Positions 7,363-15,568 of a DNA stretch of 19,441 nt are shown piece after piece. This DNA comes from JAUXFK01 sp034189035 (GTDB lineage Bacteria; Desulfobacterota; UBA8473). A program made the position numbers and the translations under genes. Below the pieces are notes generated by a model that had not been told where the DNA came from, did not search any database, and saw only the letters and a list, made by a program, of their open reading frames with translations. How positions within the stretch are numbered: position 1 is the stretch's first letter; each line of letters starts with the position of its first letter. The stretch lies in the NCBI GenBank assembly GCA_034189035.1, contig JAXHVA010000078.1, forward strand, positions 1 through 19,441. The letters are read 5' to 3'.

Positions 7363-10300
7363 ATGGAGATATTTGCAAACCTGGTAGTTCGTTTTAGATG
7401 GTTGATCATCGGGATAGTCGTAATCCTATGTCTCTTTGCGGTTTACTTCGTCCGGGATATTCGTATTGATACGGACATGCTGAACTATCTTCCTGAGGAT
7501 GACTCAGAAGTTGCCTGTTTTCTTGAGACAGCAAAGCTTTTCGGTGCCAATTACATCGCCATGATAGCCTTGGAGGCTGATGATATCTTTACCCACACCC
7601 ATCTTTCCACTATCCGCAGTCTGACCAATGAGTACGAAAAAGTACCAGGTGTGCGGCAGGTATTGAGCATTACCAATATTATTGATATCAAAGAGATTGG
7701 GGGTGGATTGGATGTGGGCAAACTGGTGGATCCGAAGCGTATCCCAAATACCCCTGAGGAACTTGCCCGACTGCGAAAATATACCTTGGGGAAAAAGATG
7801 TATGCAGGCAATATCGTCTCCGAAGATGGGAAAGCGGCCCTCATTACCGTATGGATTCAAGATAATGAGAATATGGAGGAGGTGGCAGCAAGGCTAAAAG
7901 AGGCTACGCGTCGGATAGCTGACAGCTATACCCCTTACTTCGGGGGGTTTCCGATGGTTATGGAGTATACTAGTCGTATGATCATTAAAGACATGACAAC
8001 CCTCACCCCTATCGTGATCTTAGTAGTTATTGGCACTTTGTTCTTAAGCTTCCGCAGCATGAGAGGGGTATTCTTGCCTTTGTGTACTGTTGTTTTGTCT
8101 ACCCTATTCACCTTGGCAGTGATGGCAGCAGTCGATGTGCCAGTTACCCTAATCTCTTCCATCATGCCTGTAGTCCTCATTGCTACGGGAACTGCCTATG
8201 GTATCCATATGATCAACAGGTATTACGAGGAAGTGACTGAAGAAAAAGACAAACTTTCAGCAATACGCGGGGTTATCTCTGGAGTGGGAGTTCCTATCAT
8301 ATTGGCGGGAGTTACTACACTCATAGGCTTTCTCTCTCTGACTACCGCAACCCTAATATTCTTCAAGCAATTCGGACTCTTTACTGCACTGGGGATATTT
8401 TTTGCCCTCCTCCTTTCCATCTCGTTCATTCCGGCGGTACTGGCTATTCTCCCACTCAAATTTCGGAAGAAGCAGAAATCCCAAGGGGGAGAAAATACCT
8501 ACATAAAAAGAATGATGGATTTTCTCGGTTTCTTTGTCTTCAATCGGGTAAAGTCGATTATCATACTCACAGTGCTGCTGGCAGTCGTTGCTGTGATCTT
8601 CATCCCCCGGATATCTCGCGAAGTGAACATGATCTCCTACTATCCAGAAGGCAGCGAACCTCTCGTGTCTGAGGCTTTATTGGCAAAACGTTTTGGAGGC
8701 TCTCTCTTCTTTTTTGTAGATCTACGAGCCTCTGATGTGAAGAATCCCTTTGTATTGAAAGAGATAGAACTCCTGACAAAGCGCCTGCGGTTAATGAGCC
8801 ATATTAATTATCCACAGTCTATAACCGATTTGGTAGCAGAGATGAACGGAGTAATGAACAACCGTTATTGCGTTCCACCCTCCAGTCAGGAAGTGGAGAA
8901 TCTCTGGGTATTTATTGAGGGTCAGGATATTCTGGAGCAGATGGTAAACGGCAAGCGCACTGAGATGGCGCTCTTGGGCAAAATTGATGAGGTAAGCACC
9001 AAGGTTATCAGACGGATAGTGAAAGAAACGAACCGAACCTTATTTGAAGAGGTACCAAATGACTTGATAATCGTAGACCTTGAGACCTTTTCCGGGCGTG
9101 GTCTTCAAGACATACTCGCCTACAAGGCAAAGAGGATAGAAACAAGGGTTACGCTCGATCTTCAGTTTTACGGGCTTACGTTGCCTGAGAAATCCTCTCT
9201 TCATAGGGAGCTTATGGACATCCTCGGCCATAGCATGGATACGATACCAGTTTCGAGGAGTGTTTTAACTTCAGCACTCGAGGAGTATTTTTCAAGTGAT
9301 CGTGCAGATGTGGAAATAGAAGATCAGGAACTGAAACGACAGGTGATCGATGCGCTGGTCGGTCTTACAGATCGCAGCCTGAGCTCCATTATCGTAACTC
9401 TGGAGCACGAGCTCCCCCCATTCGTGTATGATGAAGACCCCGATGCTATCGAATACACCGCTATCTCTGTGGAGACTCTCTTAAAAAACCTGATACTAGA
9501 GCATCGTGTGGCCGGGTTGATGAGAGGCCTAGAGCAGAAGCTCGATATTGACCTCAACGATCCGAAGTGGAAAGAACTTTACAAAGACTTAAAAGGCGAC
9601 CTTTGGGGAGCAAACGAGACGCAGGTCGCTATCCCCGTTGCCGACTTTGCAGAATTCACAGGCATGAAACCGTCTGAAGAGCAGAGGGTGGGATTCACAC
9701 TCCGTCTGACCGGGATGCCACCAATGATAGTCAGATTCGACAGTGAGGTGATCCAAAGCCAGGTTCAAAGTATCTCTTTAGCCTTGGCGGTTGTTCTGGT
9801 GTTGCTTATGCTCCAACTCCGGTCTCTGATCGTCGGGCTTTTGGCTATGATCCCTATTCTCTTCACCATCTTGACCAACTTCGGGATAATGGGCGCATTC
9901 GGGATTCTGCTAGACGGTGGTACGATGATGATCGGCTGTGTAGCAATAGGTATTGGCATTGACTACACTATCCATTTTATCTCGCGTTTCAAGAAGGAGT
10001 TGGCCGTACAAGATGGCGAACTCGAAGCCCTTGGAAAGACCCTGGAAACTACGGGAAGGGCTATCCTGATCAACACCTTAGCTGTAATGCTGGGCTTTTT
10101 AGTGTTGATGTTGTCAGGGATGGTTTCTATACAAAGGTTTGGCTACCTGACTGCTCTGACCATGCTGCTAAGCGCTACAGGGGCCATCACTATATTTCCT
10201 GCTGCGGTACTCGGTTTAAAACCAGCAGTGCTCAGATTTAGACCGAAGTTTATCAAACAAATCATAAACGGAGCGATCTCGGGGAATAAGGATGGGGGCA

Positions 10301-10416
10301 ATGGATGGGAAGACAACGGGATCTGGGATTCTGTTGGCAAGTATGTTGGCGATCTGTACCGCCGGAGCGCTGTGAGGAGAAAACCGACGAAATACGATTC
10401 TACAAAAGAAGTCTAA
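7363..10416 (+). CDS. RND-superfamily MMPL-type transporter, 1017 aa
   Basis: A large inner-membrane protein with the two-fold layout of RND/MMPL exporters. TM1 is near residues 12-30, followed by a large periplasmic loop, then a cluster of five TMs at about 210-365 containing GTAYGIHMINRYYEE. A second repeat starts near 395, has a second large loop, and ends in a TM cluster at about 790-960 with GIGIDYTIHFISRFKKE. These polar motifs in the fourth helix of each half are typical of proton-driven RND pumps; MMPL relatives move lipids or hydrophobic compounds. The 1017-residue length is normal or slightly long. A weak AAAGGA lies about ten bases before the ATG. The gene is alone behind a very strong promoter, without an adjacent periplasmic adaptor or outer-membrane lipoprotein gene. 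The tail after about residue 970 is hydrophilic and unlike the family core. Substrate unknown. Confidence 0.88.
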   Translation: MEIFANLVVRFRWLIIGIVVILCLFAVYFVRDIRIDTDMLNYLPEDDSEVACFLETAKLFGANYIAMIALEADDIFTHTHLSTIRSLTNEYEKVPGVRQVLSITNIIDIKEIGGGLDVGKLVDPKRIPNTPEELARLRKYTLGKKMYAGNIVSEDGKAALITVWIQDNENMEEVAARLKEATRRIADSYTPYFGGFPMVMEYTSRMIIKDMTTLTPIVILVVIGTLFLSFRSMRGVFLPLCTVVLSTLFTLAVMAAVDVPVTLISSIMPVVLIATGTAYGIHMINRYYEEVTEEKDKLSAIRGVISGVGVPIILAGVTTLIGFLSLTTATLIFFKQFGLFTALGIFFALLLSISFIPAVLAILPLKFRKKQKSQGGENTYIKRMMDFLGFFVFNRVKSIIILTVLLAVVAVIFIPRISREVNMISYYPEGSEPLVSEALLAKRFGGSLFFFVDLRASDVKNPFVLKEIELLTKRLRLMSHINYPQSITDLVAEMNGVMNNRYCVPPSSQEVENLWVFIEGQDILEQMVNGKRTEMALLGKIDEVSTKVIRRIVKETNRTLFEEVPNDLIIVDLETFSGRGLQDILAYKAKRIETRVTLDLQFYGLTLPEKSSLHRELMDILGHSMDTIPVSRSVLTSALEEYFSSDRADVEIEDQELKRQVIDALVGLTDRSLSSIIVTLEHELPPFVYDEDPDAIEYTAISVETLLKNLILEHRVAGLMRGLEQKLDIDLNDPKWKELYKDLKGDLWGANETQVAIPVADFAEFTGMKPSEEQRVGFTLRLTGMPPMIVRFDSEVIQSQVQSISLALAVVLVLLMLQLRSLIVGLLAMIPILFTILTNFGIMGAFGILLDGGTMMIGCVAIGIGIDYTIHFISRFKKELAVQDGELEALGKTLETTGRAILINTLAVMLGFLVLMLSGMVSIQRFGYLTALTMLLSATGAITIFPAAVLGLKPAVLRFRPKFIKQIINGAISGNKDGGNGWEDNGIWDSVGKYVGDLYRRSAVRRKPTKYDSTKEV

Positions 10417-10544
10417 CGAGGCAGCGATTGCACCTCAGCTTTTATCCACAAGAGGCATCCAAAGTCATATACAAATCAAAGGAACGTAGGCAACACAAGG
10501 CCTTTGATTCTCTAGATCACCTATCACAAGCCCTTCAGGCATAG
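10404..10544 (+). pseudogene. Possible IS91-type transposase remnant overlapping the transporter 3' end
   Basis: In the frame ending at TAG 10542-10544, the sequence after about 10410 reads RLHLSFYPQEASKVIYKSKE and then RRQHKAFDSLDHLSQAL. This resembles the segment in IS91-family transposases that usually reads like KVIYRSK followed by FDALEWLAA just before the HIP motif. Only about 45 codons remain, with no HIP motif or element ends. The match is from memory of the family, so moderate confidence. Confidence 0.4.
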
Positions 10545-10582
10545 CTGAGCCAAGAACCATATATATTGTGGACAGTTTTTTA

Positions 10583-10611
10583 TTGACACACATCGTCAAT
10601 CGTTGTATATC
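10583..10611 (+). promoter_or_regulatory. Sigma-70 promoter with inverted repeat over the -35 box
   Basis: TTGACA at 10583-10588, a 17-base spacer and TATATC at 10606-10611, about 115 bases before the acyl-CoA synthetase ATG. ATTGAC (10582-10587) and GTCAAT (10595-10600) form a 6-bp inverted repeat with a 7-base gap that covers the -35 box, a plausible operator. Confidence 0.6.
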
Positions 10612-10725
10612 CCTCTTGGTGAAAGCCATTAATTACTCTTTAATGATTATTGATTTTCTTCAGTAAAAATAGATCAAAGCATAGTCAATAGCCATTTTAA
10701 ATAATATCATATTTGGAGAGAAGTA

Positions 10726-12177
10726 ATGCAAAAAAACCCTTTACATGAACTTATGAATCCCAAATCAATTGCCTTTATGGGGGCTTCGAAAAATATTTCC
10801 CGAATGGGAAGTTTCTTAATGATAAATACAATCGCTGGCAAATTCGAAGGGCCGATCTATCCAGTACATCCCAAAGAGGAGACGGTTCTGGGTCTTAAGG
10901 CGTATAAGCGTTTAAAGGATCTGCCTGAGGTTCCCGGGCTTTTGGTGCTTGTTATTCCTACTCAACTTGTTCCCGAGATCCTTGAGGAAGCAGGAGAAAT
11001 GGGCATTCGTTATGCGGTTATTGTTACAGCTGGTTATGACGAAATTGGCACTTCACAAGGACGAGCATTACAGGAGAAGATCGACAGAATTGTTGAGAAA
11101 TACGGAATTCGTTATGTAGGCGCGAATTGCATTGGAGTCTATAACTCCTTTGCCAAACTCAATCCAACACCATTCCCCAATCGCCTCCCTCCAGGAAAGG
11201 TAGGGATGATATCGCACAGCGGTACGTATTTGAGTCATCTATTCCCACACCTGGAGAGCCTGGATTTCAATTTCGGTGAGGGGATCAGCATAGGCAATGG
11301 TACATCGATCGATACTGTGGATGCACTAGAGTATTTCAGTGAAAGGGATGAAATTGAAGTTATCGGGATGTATCTTGAGGGTCTTAAAAGGGCCGATTGT
11401 TTTTTGAACGCAGCATGTCGAATATCAAAAAAGAAACCTTTAGTGGCGCTATATACAGGTGGCACAGAAGGTGGTGCCAGGTCAGCAAGCACACATACTG
11501 CTGCCATGAGTGGATCTGATGCCGTATTTAACGCTGCCTTCCAACAGGCTGGGATCATTCGTGCTTGGTCTATAGAGGAACTTCTTGACTATACATGGGC
11601 GTTTGCAACACAACCTCTGCCTCAAGGCGATAAGATGGCGGTGATTACTGTATCGGGGGGGCCGGGCACCTCAATGGCAGACAGCATTTTCCGTTGCGGC
11701 CTTAAATTGCCTGAATTCCCTTCAGACATGCGAAAGGAGATAGATAAGCATCTCCCTCATACAGGTTGCAGTATAAACCCGGTTGACATCACTTTTTCCA
11801 TGAATCAGGAAGCGTTCTTTCGTCATATTCCGGAGATTGTTCTAAAGTCCGATTTGGTTGATGGAGTGTTTATATACGGTATTTTAGGATCGGATATGAT
11901 GATGGAACTCAATGAACTTATGGGAGGGACGCTTTTTCAGGGTGATATCTCGATGATACAGGAGATGAATATCAGTGCAGCCAAGGAATTTGTTAAATTT
12001 GTCTCTGGATTTGGGAAACCTGTACTCGGATCGTCCTTTCAGGCTCATTTAGACTCTATGGTAAAGACGGTGAGAAGGGAGGGTATACCGATATATACTG
12101 CTTCAGAGAGGGCCGTTAAGGCAATGGCAGCACTGTACCAATATAAGAAATATAGAGACAGCAGAGTAAATACTTGA
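10726..12177 (+). CDS. ADP-forming acyl-CoA synthetase, alpha-type subunit
   Basis: ADP-forming acyl-CoA synthetases convert acyl-CoA, ADP and phosphate to acid, ATP and CoA, capturing energy from CoA esters. The 483 residues fit the alpha part: a CoA-binding Rossmann domain (about 8-135, with IAFMGASKNISRMG), a succinyl-CoA ligase-like domain (about 150-290) and a third CoA-ligase domain to about 450. His257 in STHTAAMSG sits where the phosphorylated His of these enzymes lies in the usual SHTGALAG-type motif. GGAG at 10715-10718 fixes the start. The ATP-grasp beta subunit is not next to it; it may be elsewhere, or the protein may act with another partner. Preferred acyl group unknown. A possible operator overlaps the promoter. 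Confidence 0.85.
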   Translation: MQKNPLHELMNPKSIAFMGASKNISRMGSFLMINTIAGKFEGPIYPVHPKEETVLGLKAYKRLKDLPEVPGLLVLVIPTQLVPEILEEAGEMGIRYAVIVTAGYDEIGTSQGRALQEKIDRIVEKYGIRYVGANCIGVYNSFAKLNPTPFPNRLPPGKVGMISHSGTYLSHLFPHLESLDFNFGEGISIGNGTSIDTVDALEYFSERDEIEVIGMYLEGLKRADCFLNAACRISKKKPLVALYTGGTEGGARSASTHTAAMSGSDAVFNAAFQQAGIIRAWSIEELLDYTWAFATQPLPQGDKMAVITVSGGPGTSMADSIFRCGLKLPEFPSDMRKEIDKHLPHTGCSINPVDITFSMNQEAFFRHIPEIVLKSDLVDGVFIYGILGSDMMMELNELMGGTLFQGDISMIQEMNISAAKEFVKFVSGFGKPVLGSSFQAHLDSMVKTVRREGIPIYTASERAVKAMAALYQYKKYRDSRVNT

Positions 12178-12271
12178 TCAATTACTCCTCTATTTGAAGA
12201 GAATGTAAAGTTACATCTTGGGTAACAGTTTAGGGTTTTCAAGTTTCGGTTGCTTCAACGGTGGCCAAATA

Positions 12272-13096
12272 TTAACCCGCACCCCCTTGAATCATAATCC
12301 CGGCCCCAAATCTTCCGGTTCTTCCCTTTTGGAATCGATGCGAGAAAAAAGAATCGTGTCTGCAATGTGTGCATATCTTTGCGACCTCTATATTCCTTTC
12401 AGGTATACCTGCACTGATAAGCTGTGCCTTGTTTGCCTCCCAAAGATCAAAGAAGCCTTTTCCCTGTTTCGTTACTCTATCAATATAGGGCCCTTTTGAA
12501 CAGAAGGCTTCTTCAACCTGAGCAATCACTTCCTGCCCCACTTCATAACAACATGGCCCGATAGAAGGCCCTATCCCAACGATGATATCCCTGGGTAAAG
12601 AACCGAATCCTTGCTGAAATACACTTATTGTGTTTTTGGCTATCTGTCTCAGTGTACCCCTCCATCCTGCATGTGCAACCCCTGCAACATTCTTTATCGG
12701 ATCATAGAACAGGACAGGGACACAGTCTGCAATGAGAATGACCAAAAAGATATTCGGCACATGACTCACTAGGGCATCCGATTCATCTATCGCCTTTCCC
12801 TGCACAACTGAACCGGCTCCACGGAGTTCTTCTGTGATGATCTTTACCCCACCTCTATGGACTTGTTTTGCAAAAGTAAAGTTATTCAAGCAGATGCCCA
12901 ATGCGCATGCAAGATGACGTCTGTTTTTGATAACCGTTTGTTGATTATCCCCAACATGAAACCCCAGATTGAGAGAATGAAATGGCTGCTGACTAAATCC
13001 CCCTACCCTACCGGATACAAAGTGGGATACACCTTTGTATTGTAAAAGACCTTCAAAAGACCATATTGATAATCCGTTCAATCTCTTTTCAATCAA
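12272..13096 (-). CDS. pgeF: Purine nucleoside phosphorylase / laccase-domain protein YfiH (PgeF)
   Basis: Multicopper-oxidase-like fold protein of the YfiH/DUF152 family. Members act as purine nucleoside phosphorylase and adenosine deaminase, and in E. coli PgeF corrects peptidoglycan misincorporation. The zinc ligands His80 (KQVHRGG), Cys125 (ADCVP) and His142 (AHAGWRG) are all present, and PCCYEVG and CTHCRHDSFFSHR near the C-terminus match the family. The length, 274 aa, is normal. The start is a TTG at 13096-13094 with an AAGGA site seven bases before it on the minus strand. The gene converges with the acyl-CoA synthetase gene, ending 95 bases from it. Its own promoter was not identified with confidence in the AT-rich region above 13096. 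Confidence 0.92.
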   Translation of the reverse strand: MIEKRLNGLSIWSFEGLLQYKGVSHFVSGRVGGFSQQPFHSLNLGFHVGDNQQTVIKNRRHLACALGICLNNFTFAKQVHRGGVKIITEELRGAGSVVQGKAIDESDALVSHVPNIFLVILIADCVPVLFYDPIKNVAGVAHAGWRGTLRQIAKNTISVFQQGFGSLPRDIIVGIGPSIGPCCYEVGQEVIAQVEEAFCSKGPYIDRVTKQGKGFFDLWEANKAQLISAGIPERNIEVAKICTHCRHDSFFSHRFQKGRTGRFGAGIMIQGGAG

Positions 13097-13445
13097 GGCA
13101 ATCCTTTTTTTACAGCTACTTTATTTGTGACTATTGAATTTTACACGGATTAAAATTTGATTGTCGTTGAAGCAACGCTTTTTAAAAACTAGACTATTAA
13201 AAAAATGTTAAATAAAAACCCTTTTAAACAGTCATCTAGAACTCAAATCTTCGAGTGCAATGTAAAAAATTCAATAGAGAAACTATAGCATATCTATTAG
13301 AAAAGACAATGTAGAATTCTACAAAATAAACTCACAACTTGTTGACAACTCTATATTAACACTGATATCTTTATTACTCGTTGAAAATACTTAAAAGTAC
13401 TTTTTTAGAAATTTCAACAAAAATATCATTCAATTGGAGAAACAA
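13097..13445. other. Divergent AT-rich intergenic region with promoter
   Basis: A 349-base spacer between divergent genes. On the plus strand TTGACA at 13342-13347 is followed by a TG-extended TATCTT at 13366-13371 (18-base spacer), a fair promoter for the fusion gene. A small hairpin, CGTTG-AAG-CAACG at 13165-13177, is followed by a T-run. Nothing else recognised. Confidence 0.5.
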
Positions 13446-14681
13446 ATGCCCCCCTCATATGGCACCCTCACATTGATGGGTTCTGGAGAGATGACGAGTT
13501 CCATGGTGAACGTACACCGATACATCCTCGATCGGATCGAGGAACGACCGGTTCAGGCTGTTTTTCTCGACACCCCGGCCGGATTTCAACTCAATGCAGA
13601 TATTCTCTCTGCAAAGGCATCCGAGTACTTCAGTTTACACTTTAACGTACGCATGGAACCCATCTCTTTTAAGTCTGCCTCACAGGCAAAGCCCCTTCAA
13701 ACAGCAGATGCAGCATTTCGAATAGAAAAAGCAGACCTGATCTTTGCGGGTCCCGGCAGTCCAACATACGCCATAGATAACTGGCAGGGAAACCGTATTG
13801 GACAAGCAATACACTCACGACTCTATAGTGGGGGAAACCTTGTCTTTGCAAGTGCTGCATCGCTTACAGTGGGGCACTATTCGATACCTGTATATGAGAT
13901 CTACAAAGTAGGTCAGATGCCATTCTGGGCTTTTGGGTTGGATTTGCTCAGTAAAAAGGGGATTGACCTGGCAGTGATACCCCATTGGAATAACACAGAA
14001 GGGGGCAATCACGACACAAGATACTGTTACATGGGAGAGCCACGGCTGAAAGAATTGGAGAGTATGTTGCCGGATTCTGCCGTAATTTTGGGAATTGAAG
14101 AACACACTGCCTGCATCATTGATCTTAAAGAGGAAAAGTGTATGGTAATGGGTGTGGGGCAGGTAGCAATTCGATATGATGGCAGGGAACGCTACTTTCC
14201 AAATGGCACTTCATTTGACTTACAGGAGTTACGACCTGAAAAGACAGGGATAAAAAAAACAGCAAAAAAGATGCCACATGAGATACCGGATATCCCATTA
14301 CTCACACGTGTAGATGAATTACAAAGAGAATTCCTCACTGCAATACGAGAAGATGACCATGTAATCCGTGCTGCTCAGGTTCTGATAAAACTGGCAGAAG
14401 CCTCTCATCTTGCGAGGGATGCAGGGAGTGGTGCCAAGGATCTGATCCCAGCACAGGATATGCTGACAGAGATGCTCAAAGTACTGGCAGGCAGATTGAA
14501 AGAGATTACTGAAGGCACGCAAACCCTTACTAACTCTCTCGTTGAAATGCTCATAAATATCCGGGCTGACCTGCGAGGAGACAGGCAGTGGAGACTGGCC
14601 GATACAATACGATCGGGCTTGGCTTCACTGGGAGTGATAGTAGAAGATAATCTCGATGGAACACACTGGCGGAAAGTTTAA
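13446..14681 (+). CDS. Cyanophycinase-like (peptidase S51 fold) domain fused to a CysS C-terminal-like domain
   Basis: The start is ATG 13446, seven bases after GGAG; an in-frame TTG lies four codons earlier. Residues 1-250 resemble the S51/class I amidotransferase-like fold: GTLTLMGSGEM at the start, DLIFAGPGSPTYAI, a nucleophile-elbow-like FASAASLTVG (Ser136), and GIEEHTACII where cyanophycinases have a similar late motif. The elbow lacks the usual GxSAGA form, so activity is uncertain. Residues about 290-411 resemble the C-terminal helical region of cysteinyl-tRNA synthetase: LVEMLINIRADLRGDRQWRL (about 366-385), then DTIRSGLASLGVIVED and a GTHWRK ending like CysS tails. No CysS catalytic core is present. 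Function unknown; a tRNA- or amino-acid-related hydrolase is speculation. The crotonase gene follows 95 bases downstream. Confidence 0.72.
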   Translation: MPPSYGTLTLMGSGEMTSSMVNVHRYILDRIEERPVQAVFLDTPAGFQLNADILSAKASEYFSLHFNVRMEPISFKSASQAKPLQTADAAFRIEKADLIFAGPGSPTYAIDNWQGNRIGQAIHSRLYSGGNLVFASAASLTVGHYSIPVYEIYKVGQMPFWAFGLDLLSKKGIDLAVIPHWNNTEGGNHDTRYCYMGEPRLKELESMLPDSAVILGIEEHTACIIDLKEEKCMVMGVGQVAIRYDGRERYFPNGTSFDLQELRPEKTGIKKTAKKMPHEIPDIPLLTRVDELQREFLTAIREDDHVIRAAQVLIKLAEASHLARDAGSGAKDLIPAQDMLTEMLKVLAGRLKEITEGTQTLTNSLVEMLINIRADLRGDRQWRLADTIRSGLASLGVIVEDNLDGTHWRKV

Positions 14682-14776
14682 ACAGAGAAAAAGTGTAATA
14701 ACAAAGAGGTAAAGCCCTAGTAAAATGTAACAATGATGTATGGGCATGTATATAAAACCTGTAAATGGAGTGAATC

Positions 14777-15553
14777 ATGGAACAAAAGACAATCATTGCA
14801 GAACAAAGAGACGGGATTTTGAAGATTATATTGAATCGTCCGCATGTGTTGAATGCTCTGAGTATGGAGATGATAGAGGAACTCACGCTGAGATTTGCAG
14901 ATACAAAAAGAGATGACAAGGTAAAGGTCGTTATCATTACAGGGGCAGGAGATGCATTTTCCTCAGGCGCAGACATATCCCACATCAGTGAGAGCAAGAC
15001 ATTTGTAAGAGAGGGCTGTCTAAAAGCTCAAAATTTGGTCAGAAGCATAATCAGCCTCGAAAAACCCGTCATTGCTGCTGTTAACGGCTATGCCACAGCA
15101 GGTGGCTGTGAACTTGCCCTGGCATGTGATATTCGAATCGCATCGGAATCTGCAAAATTTGGTGAGCTCTTTATCCGAATCGGACTTATTCCGGCTATGA
15201 TAGGGGTATACATCTTGCCGAAGTTGATCGGTCTTTCGAAGGCAAAGGAGTTTATCTTTACCGGAGATATCATTGATGCAATAGAGGCAGAAAGGATTGG
15301 CCTGGTAAACAGAGTGGTTTCCTCGGATCAACTACAAGATACAGCCTTTGAGATGGCATCTAGATTGGCAAGAGGGCCGCTTAAGGCTATAGGAAAGGCA
15401 AAGTCTGCAATAAATAGAGGGCTTGATTCTGACCTTGAGGGAACACTCAATCACCTGGCAGTAAACCAGATTGGGCTCTGTGAGACTGAAGATCACACAG
15501 AAGGTGTAAATGCTTTTCTAAAGAAGCGAGCCCCCCAATTTAAGGGAAGATAG
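14777..15553 (+). CDS. Enoyl-CoA hydratase/isomerase family protein (crotonase)
   Basis: Crotonase-fold enzyme acting on acyl-CoA thioesters. The oxyanion-hole segments are clear: GAGDAFSSGADI (56-67) and YATAGGCELALACDIRIA (105-122). Glu112 matches the first catalytic Glu of hydratases (Glu144 in rat), but the position 20 residues on, equivalent to Glu164, is Phe132 in FGELFIRIGLIP. A classical hydratase mechanism needs both, so this may be an isomerase, a lyase or another variant. Length 258 is normal. GGAG lies just before the ATG. The gene ends in TAG only 15 bases before an in-frame GTG of the MFS gene, so the two are cotranscribed and perhaps coupled; the enzyme probably handles a CoA derivative of the acid the transporter carries. 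Confidence 0.88.
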   Translation: MEQKTIIAEQRDGILKIILNRPHVLNALSMEMIEELTLRFADTKRDDKVKVVIITGAGDAFSSGADISHISESKTFVREGCLKAQNLVRSIISLEKPVIAAVNGYATAGGCELALACDIRIASESAKFGELFIRIGLIPAMIGVYILPKLIGLSKAKEFIFTGDIIDAIEAERIGLVNRVVSSDQLQDTAFEMASRLARGPLKAIGKAKSAINRGLDSDLEGTLNHLAVNQIGLCETEDHTEGVNAFLKKRAPQFKGR

Positions 15554-15568
15554 GATGCGCTATCTACA

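Noticed and set aside
10305..10403. Upstream part of the plus-strand ORF that overlaps the transporter end
   Set aside because: It lies inside the MMPL reading frame and looks like a shadow; only the part after about 10404 resembles transposase.
12249..13176. A 12-mer, GTTGCTTCAACG, present inverted on both sides of pgeF (12249-12260 and 13165-13176)
   Set aside because: Each copy is nearly palindromic and short, so inverted matches are easy by chance; no target duplication or transposase accompanies them.
13815..14105. Minus-strand ORFs inside the S51-CysS fusion gene and similar long antisense ORFs in other genes
   Set aside because: They mirror real coding sequence, have no start signals and show no protein family features.
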